This document shows positions 50,842-59,903 of a DNA stretch of 64,000 bases, in pieces. How positions within the stretch are numbered: position 1 is the first letter of the stretch; the number at the start of each line of letters is the position of its first letter. The notes under the pieces were generated by a model. It was not told the origin of the DNA. It saw nothing but the letters and a program-made list of their open reading frames with translations, and made no database searches. This DNA is from an uncultured Bacteroidia bacterium (lineage in GTDB: Bacteria > Bacteroidota > Bacteroidia > Bacteroidales > UBA932): NCBI GenBank assembly GCA_902794005.1, contig CADBFO010000006.1, forward strand, positions 1 to 64,000, written 5' to 3'. The translations under genes were made by a program, and so were the position numbers.

Positions 50842-51849
50842 ATGAATCTAAAAGACAACAAGTACGCACAGTATCACCTCTGCCGCGAGATGATGGACAC
50901 CGTGGAAGTAATCCGCAAGTTCAATCCCGCCACGGCCGATTTTATCGTGGATTCTGCCCGCAAGACCGGCCACATCATGTTCTCCGGCGAAGGCTCCAGC
51001 CGCATCATGCCGGCCAAGAACGCCATTCGCAAGGCGCTGCGCTTCGGCATTCCTACCGTCGTGCACACCGAAGGCTCTCACCAGGCCGCCGAGTATAAGC
51101 TGGACGGCTACACCGTTCTTCTGGATTCCAACTCCGGCCGCACCAAGGAAACACTCATGCTGGCGGGCCAGCTCAAGGCTGCCGGCCATCAGGGTTTCTT
51201 CGGTGTCACCGCCAATGCCGGCACCCCCCTCGAGGAAGTCTGCAAGAAAACCGTCGTATTGAGTTGCGGATGGGAAAACGCCGTCGCCGCTACCAAGAGC
51301 GTCGTAGAGCAGACCCTTCTGTTCGAGTCCCTCATCTGGAAACTGGCCGGAAAAGACATCGCCAAGGAACTGGACTCCCTGGCCGACAAGGTGGAGAAGG
51401 CCCTCACCCTGGACATTCCTTCCGAAATCGTGGACTGGGTGCGCAGCGCCAAGACCATCTACTTCGCCGGCATGAACGACGGCGTCACCGAGGAACTTAC
51501 CCTCAAGACCAACGAAATCACCCGCCGCAAAAGCGACTTCCTGGAGGGCACATACGCCCTGCACGGTCCCGAAGAAGTGATGGAAGACGGTGATATCGTG
51601 TTCGTTGTAAACCCTATCGAGAGCGAGTATGAGAAGTATCAGACCGTCTTCGGCGGCGCCAACGTGCACGTAGTGGCCATCGACACCAAAAAGACCCCCT
51701 TCACCACCATCGTTGTGCCCGAAGCCGGAGATCTGCAGGCCTATGTCTATCTCGCCGCCGGCTGGAACGCCCTGGTAGAAATTGCCCAGGCCGACGGAAT
51801 CAACCTGGACAAACCCAAACGTGCCCGCAAGGTGGGCAACGAGATGTAA
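50842..51849 (+). CDS. SIS-domain sugar-phosphate isomerase/deaminase-like protein
   Basis: 335 residues with two SIS domains (about 35-165 and 195-325). IMFSGEGSSRIMPAKNAIRKAL, LLDSNSGRTKETLMLAGQLKAAG and GWENAVAATKSVVEQTLLFES resemble the isomerase half of GlmS and AgaS-type enzymes acting on amino-sugar or keto-sugar phosphates. It starts 14 bases after the ABC gene and may be read through from it. It also faces the carbohydrate cluster that begins nine bases after its end, and may belong functionally to that. Confidence 0.82.
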   Translation: MNLKDNKYAQYHLCREMMDTVEVIRKFNPATADFIVDSARKTGHIMFSGEGSSRIMPAKNAIRKALRFGIPTVVHTEGSHQAAEYKLDGYTVLLDSNSGRTKETLMLAGQLKAAGHQGFFGVTANAGTPLEEVCKKTVVLSCGWENAVAATKSVVEQTLLFESLIWKLAGKDIAKELDSLADKVEKALTLDIPSEIVDWVRSAKTIYFAGMNDGVTEELTLKTNEITRRKSDFLEGTYALHGPEEVMEDGDIVFVVNPIESEYEKYQTVFGGANVHVVAIDTKKTPFTTIVVPEAGDLQAYVYLAAGWNALVEIAQADGINLDKPKRARKVGNEM

Positions 51850-51858
51850 GGAAAACGC

Positions 51859-53163
51859 TTACTTGCCCACGTGGAAAGCCACGCGGAGATCTTCAATTTC
51901 AGCGTCTGTGATCGGATTCAGCTTGCCCACCGGGGCGGCCATAATCAGAGAGCGGGCGCTGAAATCTGCTACCTCCAGCTTGTCGAAGGTATTGATGAGC
52001 TTGTCGCCCGTCACCAGGATGGAATCGTTGGACAGCAGCGCACAAGGCAGTTTCCGGAAGCCCTCGGCCATCTTTTCGATGTCATGGTACTGGCTGCCGA
52101 AGGGATACTGCGGCACGTCCTGCAGGAAAATCCAGCTCTCGGGAATGGTACGTACGTCAAACTTGACACCCGTAGTGGCATATCCCATCAGATAGGGCGT
52201 CTGCGTGAGGATGATGCTGTTGATTTTGGGATTTCGCTTGTAAATTTCATAATGCAGGGCCACCGAGCGGCTGGCATTCTTGCCCGCTTCCACCCGGCCG
52301 TCTTTCACCTGTACGATGTCGTGCGGCTCAAGGTCCCAGCGCTGCTTGTCGGAGGGCGTAATGAGGAAATCGCTCCCTCTCCAGCGGACCGAAGCGGTGC
52401 CATACGAACTGCACATCAGTCCCTGGGCGCAGGCACGGTGCACAATCTCACAGATCTCCGTACGGATGGCGCGCTCGTCAGAAGGGTGTTCCACATTCAT
52501 GAAATGCTCAAAATCGATGTGAATAGCCTTCTCGTGCCGAAGAATCTGCTCTTCGGTGAGATAGACCGGCTTTCCAAGCGTCCGGGCATTCAGGATGGTA
52601 CGGGCGCACAGTTCCAGGGTTTCCAGGCGCTGATAGGCGTCGGCAATATCATCGCCCATGAGCACCACGCCGTGATTTTCCATAATCACGGCCTTGTATT
52701 CGGGATTCGTGGCGAATTCCGCCGCGATCTTCTCTCCCAGGAGTTCACTGCCGGGAAGGGCATACGGGGCGAAACCGACCGGCCCGCACACCCCGCGGGC
52801 CTGCGGGATGATGCTGGTGTCGGGCACCTGGTGCACGATGGAGAAGGTCACCAGCCCCGGAGGATGCGCATGAATGACGCTCTTCATCTTGGGGCGCATC
52901 TTGTACAGCGCCCGGTGGAAGGGATATTCCGAAGAAGGCCTGTGCGGGCCCACGATGGTGCCGTCGGCCTTCACGCACATGATATCGGCCGGGGTAAGGG
53001 AACCCTTGTCGATTCCGGCAGGCGTAATCCACATGTCCCCGTTGTCGTCCATGATGGACAGGTTTCCGCCGGAAGTGGTCGTCATCTTCCGGCGATAGAT
53101 GCGGCCGATGATAAGGGCAATCTGCTCGGCCGGATGCATCAGTGAAGTATCAATTTTTCTCAT
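51859..53163 (-). CDS. Double class II aldolase-domain protein, second domain degenerate
   Basis: 434 residues carrying two class II aldolase/adducin domains. Domain 1 (about 8-205) keeps the metal site: Glu79 (SSEYP), His98 and His100 (VIHAHPPG) and His164 (ENHGVVLMG). Domain 2 (about 225-425) has the same layout, but the three histidine positions are Leu319, Gln321 and Asp, in IILTQTPYLMG and LLSNDSILVTGD, so it cannot hold the zinc. Start 53163 overlaps the dehydrogenase gene by 14 bases. Domain 1 probably splits or epimerises a sugar phosphate; domain 2 may be structural. Confidence 0.82.
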   Translation of the reverse strand: MRKIDTSLMHPAEQIALIIGRIYRRKMTTTSGGNLSIMDDNGDMWITPAGIDKGSLTPADIMCVKADGTIVGPHRPSSEYPFHRALYKMRPKMKSVIHAHPPGLVTFSIVHQVPDTSIIPQARGVCGPVGFAPYALPGSELLGEKIAAEFATNPEYKAVIMENHGVVLMGDDIADAYQRLETLELCARTILNARTLGKPVYLTEEQILRHEKAIHIDFEHFMNVEHPSDERAIRTEICEIVHRACAQGLMCSSYGTASVRWRGSDFLITPSDKQRWDLEPHDIVQVKDGRVEAGKNASRSVALHYEIYKRNPKINSIILTQTPYLMGYATTGVKFDVRTIPESWIFLQDVPQYPFGSQYHDIEKMAEGFRKLPCALLSNDSILVTGDKLINTFDKLEVADFSARSLIMAAPVGKLNPITDAEIEDLRVAFHVGK

Positions 53164-54415
53164 AGTGCTCCAATAAATATTTTTCCGCCTCCACATTCCA
53201 TAAACCCTTGTGCGCCTGACAGATACGGTCCAGTTCATCGAACAGCGGCGTGCCGATGGTGCCGAAATCGGCAATGGCCGTGAGCGGCATTTCGATGTGC
53301 GTGTATATGAGCTTTTTCCCGCCGGGGATGGAGGGCAGGTTCTTCGTGGTCTCAATCACGGCGTTGAGACCGCCGATATGGGTCACCAGACCGGCCGGGT
53401 CCATGCCCTTGCCCATGTAGTGCAGGGCCTCTTTCATGTCGTCGGTATTGCCGCCGGAAGTGCCTACCACATGCGTGTTGTTGTAATGCACGTTGTAGAA
53501 ATTGAACGGTGCCTTGAACGGCGCCTTGGAAGGCCCCGCAAAGAAGTTGAGACAGCCGTCAAAGGCCAGGATATCATCGGCCTGCTCCACTACGGCCGGA
53601 ACGGGGGCGAAGCAGAACACATCGTCATAGCCGGAGCCGCCGGAGAGTTCCATCAGGAGCTCCACAGGGTTCTCCACGCCCGTATTCACATACTTCAGAG
53701 CGATCCCGCGGGAAGCGGCGAATTCCACCGTGTACAGGGCGGCGGCGCGGTCCAGCCGCTCCTGGTTGATATCGGTCACGACCAACAGGGACGGCTTGCG
53801 GTCTTCGCGATGGAGGACATAGTTGATGGCGGCAAGGCCCATCGGCCCTACGCTGGCCAGAAGAGCCATCCTTCCGCCCTCTTTGATTTCCATGGTATGG
53901 ACGTACTTGCCCGGCGTTCCGTGGTAATTGGCATGCATGGCGCCGATTACGCAGGAGAGCGGTTCGCTCAGCGAAGCCGGATAAAAGCCATCTCCCTTGA
54001 ACGGAAGCAGGCAGCCGCACTCCATCACCTCGTTGGGAATAATCACGTACGTGGCATCCCCGCCGATATACGGATAGGAGTAACCCGGAGCACTGTAAAT
54101 ACCGACAGGGCCGCCAGGATAGTTCATGGCCGGCTGGATGGAGAACTTGTCACCGGGCTTGAACTGCCCCTGCCATTTCTCCCCCACCTGTACAATTTCT
54201 CCGGCAAATTCATGACCGATAATGGTAGGATGCTCTGCCACGTCATCCGGGACCCGCTTGTGCGCAGACCCCTGATTCACAGCCTTGTACGAAGACATGC
54301 AAATGCTGTCACTCACCACCTTCGCCAGAATCTCATCTGCTTTCAGTGCCGGAAGTTCAAACTCCTCCAGCCGTAAATCGCCTTGTCCATAAAGACGAAC
54401 TGCTTTTGTTTTCAT
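53150..54415 (-). CDS. Zinc-type alcohol dehydrogenase, sorbitol/sorbose-1-phosphate reductase-like
   Basis: 421 residues of the medium-chain dehydrogenase superfamily, longer than usual. DSICMSSYKAV near 36 supplies the first zinc ligand and IIGHEFAGEIVQVG near 66 the His-Glu pair. GPMGLAAINYVLHRED near 190 is the nucleotide-binding turn. Its length and sequence resemble L-sorbose-1-phosphate reductases (SorE). Its start lies 40 bases after the aldolase-SDR gene, and its 3' end overlaps the double aldolase gene. The substrate is inferred only as a polyol or keto-sugar phosphate. Confidence 0.78.
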   Translation of the reverse strand: MKTKAVRLYGQGDLRLEEFELPALKADEILAKVVSDSICMSSYKAVNQGSAHKRVPDDVAEHPTIIGHEFAGEIVQVGEKWQGQFKPGDKFSIQPAMNYPGGPVGIYSAPGYSYPYIGGDATYVIIPNEVMECGCLLPFKGDGFYPASLSEPLSCVIGAMHANYHGTPGKYVHTMEIKEGGRMALLASVGPMGLAAINYVLHREDRKPSLLVVTDINQERLDRAAALYTVEFAASRGIALKYVNTGVENPVELLMELSGGSGYDDVFCFAPVPAVVEQADDILAFDGCLNFFAGPSKAPFKAPFNFYNVHYNNTHVVGTSGGNTDDMKEALHYMGKGMDPAGLVTHIGGLNAVIETTKNLPSIPGGKKLIYTHIEMPLTAIADFGTIGTPLFDELDRICQAHKGLWNVEAEKYLLEHYEKN

Positions 54416-54455
54416 GCTATTTTGTATTTATAATCCTTCAAGAGATGTCCTCCGG

Positions 54456-56390
54456 TCACGCCAGCATGACCTGTCCGCCCGTTACCGGGATGGCCTGTCC
54501 GGTCTCGCCGGTCTGCTCGATGGCATAGAGGATGGCTTTGGTGACATCGGCCGGGTTGCAGCCCTTGCGCATGGGCACCTGCGCCAGATAATAGTCCTTC
54601 ACATCCTGAACCGTCTTGGCACCGGGCACCTTTCCCGCGGCCAGATACTGTACGAACAGGCCGTTCTCGGGATTGCTCCACAGCGGCCCGTCGTAGAAGT
54701 TGCCCGGACAGATGCTGTTCACCTTCACCCGGAACGGAGCCAGTTCCAGGGCAAAGCTCTGCGTGAGGCCAATTCCGCCGAACTTGCCGCCGGCATAAGC
54801 AAAATTGGCCTTGGAGCCGCGCAGGCCGCTCTTGGAATTCACCTGAACGATATCGGCAAAATAGTCCGGATCCATCTGCGTCTCCACCTTCATGATATGG
54901 CTGGCCACCTTGGCACAGAAGAAATAGGCCTTGTAATTGATGTTCGTGACAAACTCGAAGTTCTCCGGTGTCATGGCTTCCAGACCGCCGGCACGGAGCA
55001 CGCCCGCGTTGGAGACAAACACATCCAGCGCGCCGAAGCGGCACACCGTCTCCTTCATCAGGTTCTGAAGGCTCTTCATATCGGCCACGTTGGTCTTCAC
55101 GAAGATGGAACGATTATTCTTTCCGATGGAATTGAGGTTCTCCGCCGTGGCGGCGCCCACCAGGTCGTTCAGGTCGGCGACGACGATGTTGGCCCCCTGG
55201 CCCATGAGTTCGCGGGCAATGCCCTCGCCGAAGCCCTGAGCAGCCCCCGTGACAATGATGGTCTTGCCCTCTACCCTGCCCTGCGACGCGCCGGAAGCCA
55301 CCTTGCGGCGGTAATTTTCCACCTCCCAGTTGTCGATGAAATCGATCCAGGCAGGCTCCATTCCATGCTCGCCGCCGAAAGACTGGGCATAGAAAGCCAC
55401 CTTTGCGGCATCCAGAAACACCTCGCTGATGATATCGGCATTTTTTGCGTGGTCTCCCACCGCCACCAGGCCCACTCCCTTGATGAGCAGCACCTTGGGC
55501 GTATAGCCGCGACGGGCGGTGAACGCCTCGATTTTCTCCTCGGCCTCCTGCACATCGGCATTCAGGACCAGGTATTCGCTCTTGCAATAGACGATGATGT
55601 CGGGCGTGAAAGGGCGTTTCACTTTGTCGGCATTCTCCAGAACCCAGTCAACGAGGGCATTGGAGGTAATCTTCAGGGTCTTGAGGCCGCGCCCGCCACG
55701 GGAAAGGATCTGCCGGATGGCGGGAATCAGCTCTGTCACACAGTCACATACGGGGCTCTCCCCTTCCGGGAGCGGCTTCACGCAGGCTTCGAGTTTTTCC
55801 ATCATCCCCGCATAGATGGCATCGATTTCCTCCGTCGTGCCGGCCCCTACGAAAACGCCGTGATTCTGCAGGAAAATCACCTGAGGCTGACGTCCCGTGG
55901 CCTTCTTGCACTCCTGAAGCCGGTCATATACTTTTCTGAACAGCGTGTATCCGGGGTCGGTGTACTCGATGTACAGGGCATCCGGGAACAGTTCCCGGCA
56001 GCATTCCTGCGCCTTATTCGAACACATCAGGGCATTCACCAGCGTAGGATGGAGGTGCACCACATAGGCATAGTCCATGCAGTCGTGGAGCGACGTTTCA
56101 ACCGACGGCCTGCGGTCGCGGGTCAGGTTGGCCAGTGCCAGGTCTTCCTTCACCCGGGCCTCCCGTTCATTCACATCGGCGCTGTACTGCCGGGTGCCCA
56201 TGGGGGCAAGAAGGCTGCGGTCCAACACGGCGAAGCCATTTTCGTCGATGGTGGCCAGCGCATGACCGCTGGCTTTCACCCACAGATGTTTCTCATCTTT
56301 ATAGGATGTATTGCCGCCGCCGGCGATGACAAAGCGGCTGTCGGCCCCGTACTTGCGTGAGACGGCTACGAGATTTTCAAGTTCCTTCAT
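54456..56390 (-). CDS. Bifunctional class II aldolase / short-chain dehydrogenase
   Basis: 644 residues. Residues about 5-365 are a class II aldolase like RhaD: FVIAGGGNTSYKD, VVHLHPTLVNAL (zinc His pair) and FLQNHGVFVGA. Residues about 375-644 are an SDR: TGAAQGFGEGIA, SNAGVLRAGG, NSKSGL and the catalytic YAGGK. This matches the bifunctional rhamnulose-1-phosphate aldolase/lactaldehyde dehydrogenase type (YuxG/RhaEW). With rhamnose isomerase and permease in the same cluster, it probably yields dihydroxyacetone phosphate and lactaldehyde, then oxidises the latter to lactate. Its start overlaps the PHP gene by four bases. Confidence 0.82.
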   Translation of the reverse strand: MKELENLVAVSRKYGADSRFVIAGGGNTSYKDEKHLWVKASGHALATIDENGFAVLDRSLLAPMGTRQYSADVNEREARVKEDLALANLTRDRRPSVETSLHDCMDYAYVVHLHPTLVNALMCSNKAQECCRELFPDALYIEYTDPGYTLFRKVYDRLQECKKATGRQPQVIFLQNHGVFVGAGTTEEIDAIYAGMMEKLEACVKPLPEGESPVCDCVTELIPAIRQILSRGGRGLKTLKITSNALVDWVLENADKVKRPFTPDIIVYCKSEYLVLNADVQEAEEKIEAFTARRGYTPKVLLIKGVGLVAVGDHAKNADIISEVFLDAAKVAFYAQSFGGEHGMEPAWIDFIDNWEVENYRRKVASGASQGRVEGKTIIVTGAAQGFGEGIARELMGQGANIVVADLNDLVGAATAENLNSIGKNNRSIFVKTNVADMKSLQNLMKETVCRFGALDVFVSNAGVLRAGGLEAMTPENFEFVTNINYKAYFFCAKVASHIMKVETQMDPDYFADIVQVNSKSGLRGSKANFAYAGGKFGGIGLTQSFALELAPFRVKVNSICPGNFYDGPLWSNPENGLFVQYLAAGKVPGAKTVQDVKDYYLAQVPMRKGCNPADVTKAILYAIEQTGETGQAIPVTGGQVMLA

Positions 56391-57415
56391 GATTGTAACG
56401 TTTTCTGTATCAATTCATCCCCGGCGGCGATGCTGTCCAGGCCCGCCTGATGGGCCGCCACGGCGCAGGCGCCCCGGTAGTTGATGGCCTTGAGTTTGTC
56501 CGACAGTTCCGATGCATCGCGGGTGCGAAGCCGCACCGGCTCCATGGCCGGGGTATTGTGCTCGGAACCGAAGGTTACGATAAAGCCCTCGTCCTCCAGG
56601 TAAGCGGCATACTGCTCCAGCACGGCCGTGGTGTTGCGCGTCGTGATGAACTCCACGCTGCGGAAACCGCGCTTCGCCAGTGTATCGGCCGCCTTCTGCA
56701 AGTCGCCCTCAAAGTCCGTGAAATGGCCCTTGGCGTCATCGCCGAGGAAGGGATAGGTGGGAATGCCGCCCGCCGCCTCGATGATGCGCCGGACCGTCTC
56801 CATGGGCAGGAAGGCCTCCGGAGATTCCGGGACAAAAGCTGCACCGCCGGCCTTCAGAAGTTTTGAACGAAGGTCGTTCTCCACCTTGGCCGGCTCCGGC
56901 GTATCCGGGTACAGGGCCAGGCGAAGCGCCTTGGCCAGATGGCGTTCCCGCACCAGGCCGCAGGTAAGGCGGGACTTGATCTCCTCGAAATCCAGGACGA
57001 TGTCACGGCCTTCGGCCTTCAGCCACTCGTTGAGTTTGGCGCACATCTCCCGGCACTGGTCATTGGAGTAGGCCCTCACGGAGGCCAGCATTCCGGCCTC
57101 TTTCCCTGCGAGTCTCACGGGATAGGCCAGCCCCTTGCCGCTGATATAGGTGCGGCCGGGGTTGTTGGGGTCGTTCACCCGCAGTCCGGCCGCCTGATCC
57201 TCGGCGTTCAGGGAAATAAATTCGATGCCGAGAAGCGGAAACAGGCCCCGGGCGGCACAGCCGTCCTTCCAGGCGCCATATCCGTCCATGGAGTAGAAAT
57301 CATTGATTCCCACCACTTTCACGCCCTCGGCCGACGCCCTGTCCAGCGCCTCGCCTATACTGGAGAAGGCGCTGAACGAATACGGCGTATGTAAATGCGC
57401 ATTGACGTCTATCAT
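56387..57415 (-). CDS. PHP-domain metal-dependent hydrolase
   Basis: 342 residues. NAHLHTPYSFSAF at residues 5-17 is the PHP H-x-H motif; GINDFYSMDGYGAW, GIEFIS near 63, ITTRNT near 255 and FGSEHNTPAME near 282 supply further ligand positions. PHP proteins are usually phosphoesterases. Placed between the E1 subunit gene (one-base gap) and the aldolase-SDR gene (four-base overlap), it may remove phosphate from a sugar or keto-acid intermediate. It is not a polymerase or HisK-type PHP by context. Confidence 0.78.
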   Translation of the reverse strand: MIDVNAHLHTPYSFSAFSSIGEALDRASAEGVKVVGINDFYSMDGYGAWKDGCAARGLFPLLGIEFISLNAEDQAAGLRVNDPNNPGRTYISGKGLAYPVRLAGKEAGMLASVRAYSNDQCREMCAKLNEWLKAEGRDIVLDFEEIKSRLTCGLVRERHLAKALRLALYPDTPEPAKVENDLRSKLLKAGGAAFVPESPEAFLPMETVRRIIEAAGGIPTYPFLGDDAKGHFTDFEGDLQKAADTLAKRGFRSVEFITTRNTTAVLEQYAAYLEDEGFIVTFGSEHNTPAMEPVRLRTRDASELSDKLKAINYRGACAVAAHQAGLDSIAAGDELIQKTLQS

Positions 57416-57416
57416 A

Positions 57417-59900
57417 TTATATACCTTTCTTGGCCCTGAGAATCTGCTGCGCCGCAGTCTGGTTGCTTACGGGAACATAGCCCGGAAGCGGCATCATCTT
57501 CTCGTGGATGGCATCCAGAAACCAGCCGGGCTGCGGGAAGAAGGCTTCCTCCAGCTCGTGGCTCGGGGTAATCCAGTTGCGGGAACCCAGCACCGCCGGA
57601 GCGGCATCCAGATAATCGAAACACAGTTCGGTGATATTAGCGGCAAGGTCGTTGAGATAGCTTCCGCGGGCCGATGCATCGCCGGCGATGATGATGCGTC
57701 CGGTTTTCTTCACGGAAGCGATTACCTTCTCGTAATTGAACGGCACCAGCGTACGGGCGTCAATGACTTCGGCCTCCAGGCCATACTTCTCCTTGAGTTC
57801 ATCGGCCGCCTTGAGGGCACGGTACAACGTTGCGCCGATGGTGAGGAACGTGACATCCTTGCCTTCACGCTTGACGTCCGGCTCCCCGAGCGGAATCTCG
57901 TAATAGCCTTCGGGAACGCCGCCCTCGTGGAACTGCTCGCCCACGCCGTACAGACGCTGGCTCTCGAAGAAAATCACCGGATCCGTCCCCTGCAGGGCGC
58001 TGTTCATGAGGCCCTTGGCATCGTAAGGCGTTACCGGGAACACCACCTTGAGACCCGGGATATGCGTGCACAGGGACGTCCAGTCCTGGCTGTGCTGGGC
58101 ACCGTACTTGGACCCCACGGAAACGCGCACCACCACCGGCATCTTGAGGATGTTTCCGCTCATGGCCTGCCACTTGGGCAGTTGGTTGAAAATCTCGTCG
58201 CCGCAGCATCCCAGGAAGTCGCAGTACATGATTTCCGGAATCACTCGGCCGCCGCACATGGCATAACCGATGGCCGTGCCGATGATGGCCGCCTCCGCGA
58301 TGGGACTGTTGAACAGGCGATGGTACGGAAGCGCCTCCGTGAGACCGCGGTACACGGCGAAAGCGCCGCCCCATTCGCGATTCTCCTCACCATAGGCAAC
58401 CAGGGTGGAATCCTTGTAGAAACGGTCCACGATGGCCTCGAACACACCGTCCCTGAAATTATACATCTTCATGGAACTCACGGGTTTGCCGTCCTTGTCC
58501 AGGTAGAAGCGCGTCTTGCCGGCAATCTGCTTCACCCGCGGGTTCTCCTCCATGGGATGGTTCACCTCCGGCTTGGCATCACCGAGGGAGTCCACGCTGC
58601 TGTTGGAGAACATCATCTCACCCAGCAGTTCGTTGTCCTTCACGAGGTCCATGCGGGGAGAAAGCGTTTCGTCGATGGCCAGTTTGTACATCTCGAAGAT
58701 GACATCCTTCACATAGGCCTGGATAGCGTCCAGTTCCTCCTGGGTGGCGACGCCGGCTTCCACCAGTTTGCGGCCATATCCGAGGATGCAGTCTTCGGCC
58801 TGCCAGGCTTCCATTTCCTCCTTGGTGCGGTAGCTGGACTGGTCGGACGGCGAGTGGCCGCTGTAGCGATAAGTGACCACATCGATGAGGGCCGGACCCT
58901 CCTTCTTCTCCAGAAGGGCCTTCTTGCGGCGGAACGCATCAATCACGGCCAGCGGATTGTAGCCATCCACGCGCTCCGCGTGCCAGGCTTCCGGGTTGAA
59001 TCCGGCGCCCAGGCGGGCGGGATAGGTGTAGCCCATCGTCTCGCCTCGGGTCTGTCCGCCCATGGCGTACTGGTTGTCCATGACGCTGATCAGGATGGGG
59101 AGCCCACCTTTCATGTCGCCCTCCCAAAGAGTCTTGTACTGGTCCATGGAAGCGAAGGTCATACCTTCCAGCACCGGTCCGCGGGCCATGGCACCGTCGC
59201 CAAGGTTGGCCACCACGATACCCTTCTTGCGGTTCACCTTCTTGTAGAGGGCGGCCCCCACGGCGATGGAGCCGGAACCGCCCACGATGGCGTTGTTGGG
59301 ATAAATGCCGAAGGGCGTGAAGAAGGTATGCATACTGCCGCCAAGGCCCTTGTTGAAACCCGTCGTACGGGCAAAAATCTCCGCAATGGCGCCGTACACC
59401 AGGAAGCGGATGCCCAGTTCCTTGGTGTTGCCGCCCTTGTAGTCCTTACCGGCGACGGCCAGGGTGGCACCGCCCCAGAACTCCTCCATCACCTTCTTCA
59501 GTTCGGCCTCGGGAAGAATCTCGATGGAACGCAGGCCCTTGGCCAGGATTTCGCCATGCGAGCGGTGGCTGCCGAAGATGAAGTCATCCGTGGTAAGGTT
59601 ATAGGCCATGCCGACAGCGGCCGCCTCCTGACCGGCGCTCAAGTGGGCCGGACCGGGATTGTTGTATGCCACACCGTTGTAAGCGCCCGTGGTCTTCACC
59701 AGATTGAGCATGGTTTCGAATTCGCGGATGACAGCCATGTCCCGGTAGATATGCTTGAGGTCTTCCGGGGTAAAATTCCCTTCCTTGAGCTCCTCTTTCA
59801 CCGTCTTGGCATACTGCATGACAGGAATCTCAGGGAACTTGATTTCGTGCTCCTTGGGACGGAGCACCTCGTTGGGGTCGATATATAATGATTTAGGCAT
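57417..59900 (-). CDS. 2-oxoacid dehydrogenase E1, fused alpha and beta subunits
   Basis: 827 residues in one chain. The alpha-like half (about 40-410) has FGSHRSHGEILAKG, the thiamine-diphosphate motif GDGAMARG near 233 and VMDNQYAMGGQTRG; the usual NN is DN. The beta-like half (about 480-827) has AIIGTAIGYAMCGGRVIPEIMY and GSKYGAQHSQDWTSL. It decarboxylates a 2-oxoacid onto the lipoyl arm of E2. Fused E1 of this kind occurs in Bacteroidota. Substrate could be pyruvate, a branched-chain oxoacid or acetoin; the rhamnose context does not decide it. Three bases from lpd. Confidence 0.88.
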   Translation of the reverse strand: MPKSLYIDPNEVLRPKEHEIKFPEIPVMQYAKTVKEELKEGNFTPEDLKHIYRDMAVIREFETMLNLVKTTGAYNGVAYNNPGPAHLSAGQEAAAVGMAYNLTTDDFIFGSHRSHGEILAKGLRSIEILPEAELKKVMEEFWGGATLAVAGKDYKGGNTKELGIRFLVYGAIAEIFARTTGFNKGLGGSMHTFFTPFGIYPNNAIVGGSGSIAVGAALYKKVNRKKGIVVANLGDGAMARGPVLEGMTFASMDQYKTLWEGDMKGGLPILISVMDNQYAMGGQTRGETMGYTYPARLGAGFNPEAWHAERVDGYNPLAVIDAFRRKKALLEKKEGPALIDVVTYRYSGHSPSDQSSYRTKEEMEAWQAEDCILGYGRKLVEAGVATQEELDAIQAYVKDVIFEMYKLAIDETLSPRMDLVKDNELLGEMMFSNSSVDSLGDAKPEVNHPMEENPRVKQIAGKTRFYLDKDGKPVSSMKMYNFRDGVFEAIVDRFYKDSTLVAYGEENREWGGAFAVYRGLTEALPYHRLFNSPIAEAAIIGTAIGYAMCGGRVIPEIMYCDFLGCCGDEIFNQLPKWQAMSGNILKMPVVVRVSVGSKYGAQHSQDWTSLCTHIPGLKVVFPVTPYDAKGLMNSALQGTDPVIFFESQRLYGVGEQFHEGGVPEGYYEIPLGEPDVKREGKDVTFLTIGATLYRALKAADELKEKYGLEAEVIDARTLVPFNYEKVIASVKKTGRIIIAGDASARGSYLNDLAANITELCFDYLDAAPAVLGSRNWITPSHELEEAFFPQPGWFLDAIHEKMMPLPGYVPVSNQTAAQQILRAKKGI

Positions 59901-59903
59901 GGT

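Noticed and set aside
57303-59888. An 861-codon open frame on the plus strand
   Set aside because: It is antisense to the E1 gene with its thiamine-diphosphate motif. The same applies to 61371-63683, which is opposite E2 and rhaT.
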